Of a stretch of 64,000 nucleotides of DNA, positions 20,614-30,071 are shown piece by piece. The stretch lies in contig CP136066.1 of assembly GCA_032622095.1 (NCBI GenBank), forward strand, positions 229,528,961-229,592,960. The letters run 5' to 3'. Under the pieces are notes generated by a model. It made no database searches and had not been told where the DNA came from. It worked only from the letters and a program-made list of their open reading frames with translations. Each line of letters opens with the position of its first letter. The first letter of the stretch is position 1. Source of the DNA: Siphonodentalium dalli. Lineage: Eukaryota > Mollusca > Scaphopoda > Gadilida > Siphonodentaliidae. The position numbers were made by a program, and so were the translations under genes.

Positions 20614-21736
20614 AATTACACATCAAATTAGCACCATAGGCGGCCACAATCATAGATATGCTAAAGCTCATCGAACATACGAATCTCAAAAGCATAGAGT
20701 CTATGATTCACAGCTGCAGCCCATTAATCATTACCCCACGCTACCATCAAAGTGTCAAAACCAACGAAATATTAATTACCGCACGCGGCGCCCACTTAAT
20801 CTTCCTCGCCGCAGGCAGGTCACACATACCACCAACTGCAATAACAGGTGTCCCTCTATGAAATCCATATTTCATAATATATCCAATAAGTCTATATTAC
20901 CTCTTCTTGATTTAAACTTTCCTTCCCAATTTAAAACCGTGAATCGTCTTGAAAAACCAAAGCACCAACAAATTACTAATTCTCATTCATCATCCAAAAG
21001 AAAGTCAACATGCGCCAATTCTCGCGAATCACATTCCAATACTGCAATTAACCCTGTAATACCACCATTAAAACCCATACAACACACTTTACCAGTACTT
21101 AAATATCCAAGTGATATGACAGATGGTGCTCTAAACCAAACACCATGCTCAACTATCATTAAAATACACAAACAACGCATTCGTTCACTATTAGACTCCG
21201 GGGCAACCACCAGTTGCTTGAAATACGACATTTATAGATCCATACCAAATCGACCACCTTTAATTAAAGAACATGTGTTACTCACATCAGCCGATGGAAC
21301 ACCAATGAAAGTTTTTGGATCCACACATCTCACATTTAGAATCGGAAAACTCATTCTTACTCACAAATTTGTCATATGTGCAACCTTGTCCCGTCCCTGC
21401 ATTTTAGGGCGCGACTTTATGAAACAACACAGTATTAGACTTTACTTTGATCTAGAAAAATTCAGAATACAGAATCAATTATACCCAATGTTAAGGGACG
21501 GTCACATTGCATCACTCATCCGATCAACAAATAACGTTTCATTATCACCCCACTCATGCGCCATCATAACAGGCAGACTCATAGGGCCAAATGATATGTT
21601 TAACACACCTATAATCCGAATAGGCAAAGGTAACATGTCCATTTTCGAACAGGAACCAAATGTACATGTAACCGACACGATAGCAGAAGCAAATAATCCA
21701 AATATTTGCGTCATGATAGAAAACCAATCGGCGTGA
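20582..21736 (+). CDS. pro: Protease region of Pol
   Basis: Continues gag in the -1 frame (open from 20543); no ATG is needed if frameshifting is used. About 200 residues of basic, low-complexity linker precede an aspartic protease: LLDSGATTS (catalytic Asp-Ser-Gly at about 205-207), a flap-like stretch (SADGTPMKVFG) and the closing CILGRDFMKQH motif (the Ile-Leu-Gly after the second strand pair). This is the retropepsin-like arrangement of LTR elements. The frame ends at TGA (21734-21736) and resumes in the same frame at RT two codons on, so this TGA interrupts a single Pol. A CGA-to-TGA change is a simple explanation; stop readthrough is the other. Confidence 0.85.
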   Translation: MTPSRRKAMSPITHQISTIGGHNHRYAKAHRTYESQKHRVYDSQLQPINHYPTLPSKCQNQRNINYRTRRPLNLPRRRQVTHTTNCNNRCPSMKSIFHNISNKSILPLLDLNFPSQFKTVNRLEKPKHQQITNSHSSSKRKSTCANSRESHSNTAINPVIPPLKPIQHTLPVLKYPSDMTDGALNQTPCSTIIKIHKQRIRSLLDSGATTSCLKYDIYRSIPNRPPLIKEHVLLTSADGTPMKVFGSTHLTFRIGKLILTHKFVICATLSRPCILGRDFMKQHSIRLYFDLEKFRIQNQLYPMLRDGHIASLIRSTNNVSLSPHSCAIITGRLIGPNDMFNTPIIRIGKGNMSIFEQEPNVHVTDTIAEANNPNICVMIENQSA

Positions 21737-21739
21737 CAT

Positions 21740-23794
21740 ATGTCAATTAGGAAAGGTCGTGTAATAGCACAAGCATTTGGCACTCAAGAGCAAATGATAT
21801 GCAGGGCATCCGATGAGCAAAACATTAACTCATCTCCGCCAATCAAACACAGTATAAACACCATAGGTGACCGGCAAGACATTAACCCTCCAGTCACCAA
21901 CACTCAACCTATATCTATCGATGATATCGTGGCACCTCAACACCTTAAACAGCAAATATTGCAACTAGTATCACAATACCCTGATGTTTTTACAAATGAC
22001 ATAAACAAGATAGGATATTGTCCAAAAATTAAAATGAAAATCGACCTCAAACCAAATACTTTACCTATTTTTTGCAAAAAATATCCGACACCACTGAACA
22101 AACAACGAATTATGGCTGCTGAGATAAAAAAATTATTAGATGCAGACATTATTAGACCCACTGCCCATTCATCATGTGGATTTCCCAGTCTCCTCATACG
22201 CAAATCCACACCCAACCCCGATGGTACTCCAAATTACCGATTGGTAATCGATCTGAGAAAACTCAATGATGTTTCCATTCCATTAAAATGGTCTATGCCT
22301 AGTTTTACAGAAATATCGTCCAAGTTACTCGGCTCAACTATTTTCAGTATCTTTGATTTATCAAATGCTTATCATGTTATTGGAGTCGAACCCGAACATG
22401 TTCCCATATTAACTATGAATATGTCCGAAGGACAATACAGTTATCAAAGAGCCCCGATGGGATATGTCTCGAGCTCAGGGTATTTTTTAAAACTCATGAA
22501 CATGGCCCTACACGATTTACCATTTGTAGAAGGATTTGTCGATGACCTGATCTGTCATAGCTCCGATCATCAAACGCATATACAGCAGCTCACAAAATTA
22601 TTTGACAGACTCAGGGAATACGGCTTAATAGTTAAACTATCAAAATCTAAATTTTGCCAACCACAAGTCAAATTTTTAGGACATATTATTTCCGACAAGG
22701 GCACATCACCTGATTCTGAAAAAATTTCAATTATCAAGTCTCTACCACCTCCGAAATCAGTTAAAGAAGTCCGCAGATTACTGGGAATTCTTAATTTTTA
22801 CAGGTCACATTCTCCTACTTTCGCATCCACGGCATTGCCTTTAATCAAACTCACAGCCAATTATGCTAAATTTGTGTGGGATGCGCCGTGCCAAACAGCG
22901 TTCGACACGCTTAAAGAAAGCTTAGCAACCGCCCCCATCTTAGCTTACCCAAATCCCGACAAACTGTTCATTCTGACAGTAGATGCATCTATCCATAGTA
23001 CCGGGGCGATACTATCACAATATGCTAATAGCCAAGATGATAAACACGTTGAACTACCAATCGCGTTCGCCAGTAAAAAACTTAACAAATCACAAAGGAA
23101 TTATTCTGTCACGGAAAAAGAAGCATTCGCTATATATACGTTTGCAAGGCAATTTAAATTTTACTTACAGGGATCCCAAGTAGAGATTAAAACACATCAC
23201 TTACCCCTCATCCACATGTTTAAAAAACAGGATCTGATAAACACAAAAATTCAAAAATGGTTTTTGGAAATATCAGCATTGAACCCAAAAATTACTTATA
23301 TTAAAGGCACGAACAATGTTACGGCCGATTTTTGCAGTCGGATAAACCCCGACACACACCCGTGCATCATTTCTTGCACAGATAGCGACCCAAATCCACC
23401 CACCAATCCCCTTGTACAGGATGTTAATATACTTGACATGAAAGATATTCAGGAATTCTCAAAACGAAATAAACAACCAAAAAAGAAAACGGATTCTGAA
23501 TCATCAGTTGATCTTGACGACAGCCCGGTCCTTCTTCCTATAACTAATATAAGAGATGAACAATCAGCAGACCACACAATCACCGAGATTATCAAACAAA
23601 TGCAATCAACAAATATACCCGAAAAATTAGCAAAAATCTTTATTCTCAAAGATGGTATCCTACACTATATATCAATATATAATGACATACCTAAATTACG
23701 AATATATATAACGGACAAAATAGCGCAGGAAGTTATATCCCAATATCACAGTCTCGGCCATAGAGCGGTACAATCGCTATACGCGACCATATGA
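21740..23794 (+). CDS. pol: Pol: reverse transcriptase, RNase H and integrase N-terminus
   Basis: 684 residues in the same frame as protease. RT: the linker LDADIIRPTAHSSCGFPSLL, then YRLVIDLRKLND, IFSIFDLSNAYHVI (first catalytic Asp) and FVDD at 266-269 in place of the usual YxDD. A Phe and Val there are known in some Gypsy-type RTs. RNase H: TVDAS (Asp 415), TEKE (458-461) and ADFCSRI (Asp 530) are present. The third motif, normally TDH, reads THH (His at 486), so one metal-ligand Asp appears lost. Integrase: only the zinc domain's first half (HSLGH, His 670 and 674) precedes TGA at 23792-23794. The reading frame then continues into the C-x2-C half. Confidence 0.9.
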   Translation: MSIRKGRVIAQAFGTQEQMICRASDEQNINSSPPIKHSINTIGDRQDINPPVTNTQPISIDDIVAPQHLKQQILQLVSQYPDVFTNDINKIGYCPKIKMKIDLKPNTLPIFCKKYPTPLNKQRIMAAEIKKLLDADIIRPTAHSSCGFPSLLIRKSTPNPDGTPNYRLVIDLRKLNDVSIPLKWSMPSFTEISSKLLGSTIFSIFDLSNAYHVIGVEPEHVPILTMNMSEGQYSYQRAPMGYVSSSGYFLKLMNMALHDLPFVEGFVDDLICHSSDHQTHIQQLTKLFDRLREYGLIVKLSKSKFCQPQVKFLGHIISDKGTSPDSEKISIIKSLPPPKSVKEVRRLLGILNFYRSHSPTFASTALPLIKLTANYAKFVWDAPCQTAFDTLKESLATAPILAYPNPDKLFILTVDASIHSTGAILSQYANSQDDKHVELPIAFASKKLNKSQRNYSVTEKEAFAIYTFARQFKFYLQGSQVEIKTHHLPLIHMFKKQDLINTKIQKWFLEISALNPKITYIKGTNNVTADFCSRINPDTHPCIISCTDSDPNPPTNPLVQDVNILDMKDIQEFSKRNKQPKKKTDSESSVDLDDSPVLLPITNIRDEQSADHTITEIIKQMQSTNIPEKLAKIFILKDGILHYISIYNDIPKLRIYITDKIAQEVISQYHSLGHRAVQSLYATI

Positions 23795-23930
23795 AACAGA
23801 TATTACACACCTCAGTTGTTTGCAAAAATTGTCACATACATAAACAATTGTCATACATGCCGACAACGAAATGCTTACAATCCAAAAATCCCGCTTCAAC
23901 CAGTCACTGCCCCATCGAGACCAGGACATA
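23795..23930 (+). pseudogene. Integrase zinc-domain remnant cut off at the 3' LTR
   Basis: In the Pol frame after the TGA, 45 more codons read as an integrase N-terminus, including CHTC (23849-23860) that completes the H-H-C-C zinc site, then RQRNAYNP and APSRPGHM. The next bases are TGTGAG, the start of the 3' LTR. The D-D-E core, the C-terminal domain and any polypurine tract are absent. The junction is sharp. Confidence 0.85.
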
Positions 23931-24389
23931 TGTGAGATAACTACCCATTATAATCTCACAACTTGATTCAAACTATACGAATGTCCCAATATATAAAACC
24001 CCAAACTCAGATATTCGTGTTCGGTTCTTAACGAAACCTCACACGTCTTACTCCCAGCGAAGACATACACACAATGAAGATGGTTCCCAAATATGGTCAA
24101 GGGAGATGACCATAACGGTGGAACCAATCCCGATGTGTATTGCCAAACGCCTCATCTAATATGCATCCCAAATAGTATATAAGAAACAACCACATCCCAT
24201 CACATCATGCTTTCACTAGACTCATCTCATCTCGAGGTTATATCCAGGCATCATTCACACCAGGCATCACCCATTCGGGGACATCACTTCGCGGCAACTC
24301 TTGATCATTATATTTGTACACACTGCATATCTTATTCACAACATACTAAAGACTTGTACCTACTATATCTATGTGTTCATTACCTCACA
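23931..24389 (+). repeat. 3' LTR
   Basis: 459 bp, same ends as the 5' LTR, six substitutions. One of them changes the poly(A) hexamer AATAAA to ACTAAA (24345-24350), which would weaken 3' processing of this copy. Confidence 0.92.
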
Positions 24390-25442
24390 CCAAGCAGGAC
24401 CGGTGGAACACCCTTTACACATCTGCACATACTTAAACTGAGTGGGGTATATTTCGTCTCACAACAGAATCCCCATGATACGTAACGACCGAATTTTGGC
24501 CGTATACTGGCAGGATATTTTCCATATTCGTGATGTTGCGAAAGGTCTCTAATGTTTTTGGACCGTGCGAGAAAATTACGACTACAGAATGCGAAAATAA
24601 TCACGGTATAATCCATATTAAACATACTACCACCAACATGTATATATATACCTATCAGCGGCGGCCACCATATTAAGCAGTATCCACTTAGTGCCAACTC
24701 CGTTTTCTCATTGACATGAATATTTATATGTAATTATTAATTATGGACTGTATTATGAGAAATACTAAATGTTTACACTAAAATGTTTTCACTAATTTAC
24801 AGGGAGGCAGGTTGCTATAGTGCGAAGAAATGGCAGACGACCACGATGAGCGGGCCATATATAAGCGGATGAATACGCTTCCGTCGGGTGTGGGCGGGGT
24901 TTATATCTTGTTGACGTCATTATTAACCATTTCTTTACTGAATGGATTTTCTAATTCAGTTATATAGAGTTTCTCTAATGAGTCGCAAATTAGGTCCCCA
25001 GAGGGTGAATTTAGTGACGCCACCCCGCATAGCGGTCTAGTATAACCAAATTCACACTCTGGGGATATCATCTGCTATGGGAGACATAGACTCAGATTGA
25101 AGTTCCCAAATGGTGAATATTGTTATGTACACCCATTGGGGACCTCGATTATGCAATGTGTCGTCTGCCAATTTGGGGATATAGAGACTAAACTAAAAAA
25201 AAAATAGAATCGATGTGAAGTAGTTTCTATAGAAATTTGATAACAAAGAAACTTTTCAGAGAATATGAGGCCTAAACAGAATGAGGTCCCATAGGGTGAA
25301 TAGTGGGCTAGCATAAGTAAATTCACACTCTGGGGACCTCATTCTGCAAACATATATCTTGTTGACGTCATTATCAACCCTTTATTTACTGAGTAATGTT
25401 CTCATTTCGTTATTAGAGTAGTAGATTATTCAGTTAAGACAC
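24390..25442. other. Repeat-bearing DNA with small palindromes
   Basis: Begins with the CCAA target duplication (24390-24393). Two related palindromic units lie at about 24993-25075 and 25286-25352, each running from GGTCCC(C)A...GGGTGAATTT to AAATTCACACTCTGGGGA. Relatives occur near 7378-7575. No gene recognised. Confidence 0.5.
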
Positions 25443-25446
25443 TTAA

Positions 25447-25838
25447 CCCTTTACCCAACAGAAGGGCCCTGTGCCAATGCATTCTCTTATATATGCGAGT
25501 CGACCATAGGTCGCCTCGCATATATAAGAGAATGCATTGGCTTAACACATTAAAAATTATAAAATTGTTAAAGAATGTAAGAAAAATGGTAAAAAGTGTT
25601 AAAAAAAAGATTTTTTTTAGGCCAATGCATTCTCTTATATATGCGAGGCGACCTATGGTCGACTCGCATATATAAGAGAATGCATTGGCACAGGGCATAA
25701 CTGTAACCATCATAATGTAGTCAATGAGCCGGTTCCAATGATATCCATATTTGTATGGTTTTATTGAGACAGACCCAAGATAATTTAGGCTGTTGAAGCA
25801 TTATTTGGCCGGTTTCGGCCGGTTTGTTGGGTAAAGGG
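25447..25838. mobile_element. piggyBac-type MITE, copy A (392 bp)
   Basis: Flanked by TTAA on both sides (25443-25446 and 25839-25842). Ends are CCCTTTACCCAACA and its inverse. Inside are two 67-bp palindromes in opposite orientation (25474-25540 and 25622-25688), with GTTAAAGAATGTAAGAAAAA-type spacer between. TTAA targets and CCC...GGG ends are the piggyBac signature. There is no coding capacity. Confidence 0.85.
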
Positions 25839-25990
25839 TTAAGCAGACGGCAGATAGTACAAGTGTAAAATAATGATATTCATTGGAGGGAAATGTCGTT
25901 GGTTGAACTTATTATACCAACATTTCAAAAGGTAACTACTCGCCAATGAGTATTTAGTAAGGAAAGTGTTAATTAATGCACAATTTATTA

Positions 25991-26115
25991 CATAAATATG
26001 AAAAACATTCACGTTTTACATGGTATACATATGTATTAAATAAATATGAAAACATTCACGTTTACATTGTATACATATGTATTAAATAAATATAAAAACA
26101 TTCACGTTTTACTTC
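25991..26115. repeat. 48-bp tandem repeat, 2.7 copies
   Basis: Unit contains AAACATTCACGTTTTACATG and ATACATATGTATTAAATAAA. Confidence 0.8.
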
Positions 26116-26474
26116 GTATAGACCCTTAACATACACGTATATAGTTGAGAAAATATCGAGTATAAAGCAAGTAGTTCTTTCCACTAACTAAAATAATCAA
26201 TTTCACAAATTTGCTGAAGTGGTGTCCATAACATAGACCTATCAAGAGGTATGCATGAATTACATCAAATTTGTCAGTTATAGTATAAGAACTATTTTTA
26301 AAACTGGAACAATTTAGCCCCCCCCCAATCGGCATACGTTCCATTATGTTGAATCATTAATATAGGTTGAAGTAGTCATACGAATCCAGAATACCAATAA
26401 GAGAGGGTGTGAATTTTAAGCTTAACAATCGTCGAATCCCTTGTAGCGGAAAGTGGGATGTGCAACTCAAATAG

Positions 26475-27281
26475 CAGTTCTGATTAAAACCATACTCAGA
26501 CTCTAAAAGTACTGAGTCTGATGACAATGGGTAGAGGTTCCATTACTCCCAGCAGGAATTACGTAATTGCCAGCCAATCACAATATCCTCAAGAACGCGA
26601 GGTAACCAATCAGGCGATAGTCGCATGGAACCCCCAAGACTAGGGGAATTCCTTCAGCCGGTGCCGATTCCAGTAAACCCCGCCCAATAGTTATACATAG
26701 CACAATAACTTTTCCGCCGCATGGCTAATGTTTACAAATTCAGAGTTTTACGACAGCAAATTTAACATTGAAAAACGTATTTAAAGAGTGCAGAATTTAC
26801 CAATTTTACTTAATATGTAATATAATTGAATGTTATAAGAAATTCCACATTTAGTACCGAATAATTTAGAAGTCGCGATGTCGTAAATTTATTTAATTTC
26901 CGGCATATGATGTTAACTTCGAAATTAAACAAAGTATATATTATTTTGTTTCGAGTCATAAACGCATTTAAAGTGTGTTAAACGTCATTAATCTCATTTA
27001 AAATTATGTCACAAGGCGCAGAAGATATTCTGAGAAAATGCGTAGCATCAATTCTCCAAGGAACTGGCATAAAGAATCTGCGGAAACGAAACACTTACGC
27101 GGAAACGAAACCGAAAATACATTATGTTAATCAAAGCTATTTTCAAAGACAAATGTGGTCGGTGACGTCACACTGCAGTGGGTTGTCTGTGGAAGTTATT
27201 TATAGCGACAGTAATGCGACAAATAGCGGGTATCATCAGACTCAGTATTTTGGAGTCTGAGTATGGTTTTAATCAGAACTG
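26475..27281. mobile_element. 807-bp TIR element with 9-bp target duplication
   Basis: The ends are inverted repeats about 60 bp long, starting CAGTTCTGATTAAAACCATA on the left, with the inverse at 27262-27281. A perfect 9-bp direct repeat, CTCAAATAG, flanks it (26466-26474 and 27282-27290). The arms contain a short internal hairpin around ACTCAGACTC...GAGTCTGA. The duplication length fits Mutator-like elements. The only frame inside (27006-27260, 84 codons) has no known motif. Confidence 0.8.
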
Positions 27282-27290
27282 CTCAAATAG

Positions 27291-27960
27291 TCAAGGGTGA
27301 TCTATTTTTGTATGACATATTACAATATTGCCAAAAGCACGCTTGGTTAACGGCGGCGTAAAACGATCACATCCTCTTCGGTTATAAATCTGATAAATCA
27401 GATTAATTAATATGATATATCATAATACTAATCGAATATATCAATATCAATATATCAATCTGATATAACAGCTTAATAAATGCAGAGGATGTGGTCGTTC
27501 TAATGTAACTCATGTGCTGCAAGCTTTGTAATCTCTTTAGGCCAAGCGCTAAAATTGACATAGCTGTCGCCTCGATAGGTAATGTAAGGTCTATGTGAAG
27601 CAGTGAACATAGGTGACAAGTTAATGTAGACAAAGTGCTAATACATGCAACATAATGGGAAATTTCAACAATTTTCAATCCATAATGTCTCTACAGGTAT
27701 CAATGACCATGAACAATCATAACAACTTACCACAATAGTACTTGGAACTATAATGGTTCTAAAATATGAAGATATACAACACAATTCTATACCCAGTTAA
27801 CATGAAATGGAACTCGAAAACTGACAATAAACACAACCGCCCTCAACTCCATCATTCAAAGCATGGTGACAAGTAATGAGAAAATATTACAAACTTCAAA
27901 CTTTTGCTTTGATAAACTAAATTTATTACTGACAGGGACTACACCAGCAGTAATTTTATG
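27291..27960. other. No gene seen
   Basis: AT-rich sequence with a TATATCAATATCAATATATCAATCTGATATA run (about 27420-27480). Nothing else stands out. Confidence 0.4.
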
Positions 27961-27970
27961 TATAAACCCA

Positions 27971-28335
27971 TATACCCTGTGCCAATGCATTCTCTTATAT
28001 ATGCGTGTCGACCTTAGGTCGCCTCGCATATATAAGAGAGTGCATTGGCCTAACAATGTTTTATCTTCTTTTTTTAAATAAATGTTTCTTACAATTTTTA
28101 GGACATAAAATAAAAAACATCCATTACCCTGCAGGGAGCCCCACACATATATAGAAGCATATACAAGTCTGCTCGTTTGTCTGGGGCTCTGTATGGGTGA
28201 AATTATAAAATTGTTAAAAAATATAAGAAAAAATTATTAAAATTGTAACAAATTGTTAGGACAATGAATTTTCTTATATATGCGAGGCGACCTATGGTCG
28301 ACTCGCATATATAAGAGAATGCATTGGCACAGGGT
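27971..28335. mobile_element. Paired-hairpin element, divergent family member
   Basis: Edges TACCCTGTGCC and GGCACAGGGTA are inverted repeats. Palindromes lie at 27982-28048 and 28260-28327 in opposite orientation, as in the TTAA MITEs, but the outer CCCTTTACCCAACA ends are lacking. A palindromic module (CCTGCAGGGAGCCCCACACA ... TCTGGGGCTCTGTATGGG) lies within at about 28128-28196 and again just outside at 28390-28469. Confidence 0.65.
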
Positions 28336-28617
28336 ATTAGTACTCTTCCAACTTACATATAATAAAAAAAACATCCAGAGTGTCAATACCCTGCAGGGAG
28401 CCCCACACATATATAGAAGCATATAGAAGAGTGTCGTCTGCTCATATTTGTCTGGGGCTCTGTATGGGTTCATACGTGCGAGAAGTACAATTTCACAAAA
28501 ACAGTTGAAATTCAATACAGTCTTTTGTGCGCTCAACTAAAAGACAGAATAAGTGACAGTAAAAGGTAACTCAAGTTAACAACAGCATTAAATTAACATG
28601 TGTCAAGGGGCAAATAC

Positions 28618-28682
28618 ATTTATAACCGACGCAAACCATTTATAACCGACGCAAACCATTTATAACCGACGCAAACCATTTA
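28618..28682. repeat. 20-bp tandem repeat, three copies
   Basis: TTTATAACCGACGCAAACCA repeated three times. Confidence 0.9.
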
Positions 28683-28751
28683 TGCAAATATCTTAACAGT
28701 AGTAACCCAAAATTCTAAAACAACATGACTTGTTGGGCAGTAAAATTTGAA

Positions 28752-28855
28752 AGGCATAGTGTGTTTTGAGATGTGTTGTATCTAAACTCGTTAGAAATAT
28801 GATCATACTTCTAATGAGTTGAGATAAAACACATCTCAAAACACACTATGCTATT
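28752..28855. repeat. 104-bp near-perfect hairpin
   Basis: GCATAGTGTGTTTTGAGATG at the left pairs with CATCTCAAAACACACTATGC at the right; the arms continue inward past TATCTAAACTCGTTAGAA to a short loop with TGATCA. It could extrude as a cruciform or be a small foldback element. Confidence 0.85.
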
Positions 28856-30071
28856 GTTGTATTTATCTTATGCCAACCGACACTATACTTTTTTGGCAAA
28901 TTAAGCCAAATTTATGTCAGTTTTTAAACAAAAACAACCTACATTTTGGTAATTTCGAAGCGTAATTTGGATGAGCAATTACCGTTACGCATGAATACGC
29001 AGTTACAGTACATGTGATGAGGTCGTGGATTTATGGAACATTGGGGTGATTTATCAGCAAGAAATAAGATATAAGTCCTGATCTAATATTAATCCATGTT
29101 CAGAAATCGGAACTGTGACATTCTTTCAATCAAATGTCATTGTTATCCTCCTCCCTATTTTCCACCCTTCTGATTGGCCCATGTCCTGTCACATGCCGGG
29201 CGAGAAATCACGTTGTCGCCCGCTGACCCGGGAGACATTGTTTTTGTCGCCCCGCCTGAAGTTATATTACAAGAATATCCCAAGAACACACTGCATTAAG
29301 TCATCTATTTCACATCACTACGACTTACTTAAAAATCATAGATCTTATATACCCCACGGATTCGCAAAACACACAAGTTGTGGTGTTTGCTAATTTGCAT
29401 ATATTTAGTGAACACTAATATTCGAACTTTTAAGTTGATACTTTTATCGGACAAGCGTTATTATTTACTTTTTACATCGAAATATCTCGGTGATTCAATT
29501 TGTTCATGTCGACATTATGATGCAAGATTGAAAGAGGGGATCCCTTAAGGTTGGTTGGTTATAAATGTTTGCTGGTAGACAACGTAATGCATACGTTTTT
29601 CGTGAATGAATGATACTGTACGCTTATCCTCCGCGATCTCTGCAATGTGATCATAGAAGTATTTTATATGAGGATAGCTATGAACACTGACACATATGAA
29701 TGTACATTAATGAAATTGACAACTTCCCAATACCTTTCCGGGAAGAGCGTTATGTAATGAACATCGCGACTAAATTGCGCACACAAGACGACATTGCCAC
29801 ATTGCATAAGACGAGAACATACCTACAGGTATATGGCTTATTGGTTTACATTGCATGGACCGATATTGACGATTTAACAACCAAATGATCGTAAATAAAC
29901 GCGGGTTAGTGGGTTGACTATCGCTTATTTACCTGTGATTACCTGTGATCTTCGGTCTTCTTATAAGCCTAGATGCTTGTGTTGACCTCTTCGTTAGTTC
30001 CAAATACTTTTGTAACTATATGTGGCGTTTTGGCGACGTGCTTGTATTTACAGTGCATTAAAATCGTTTTT
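28856..30071. other. No gene seen
   Basis: A degenerate relative of the 32390 hairpin (CGGGAGACATTG...TTGTCGCCC) lies at about 29187-29258. The segment AAACACCACAACTTGTG-AAATTAGC near 29365-29395 resembles, inverted, 9710-9735. No coding region recognised. Confidence 0.4.

Larger units (their letters stand above)
17789..24389 (+). mobile_element. Ty3/Gypsy-type LTR retrotransposon, integrase-truncated
   Basis: 6.6 kb, bounded by 459-bp LTRs (17789-18247 and 23931-24389). Each LTR begins TGTGAG and ends CTCACA, and they differ at six positions by my count. A 4-bp CCAA duplication (17785-17788 and 24390-24393) marks the target. Order: 5' LTR, candidate primer site, leader with minisatellite, extra ORF, gag with zinc knuckle, protease, RT, RNase H, integrase zinc domain, 3' LTR. 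The order RT-RNase H-integrase is that of Gypsy elements. The copy cannot be autonomous: the integrase catalytic core is missing and pol has two in-frame TGA codons. There is no env-like frame. gag and pol are linked by a -1 frameshift signal. LTR divergence of about 1.3% indicates an insertion that is not brand new. Confidence 0.93.

Noticed and set aside
27006-27260. 84-codon frame in the 807-bp TIR element as a mini-transposase
   Set aside because: No catalytic motif, and its end runs into the TIR.
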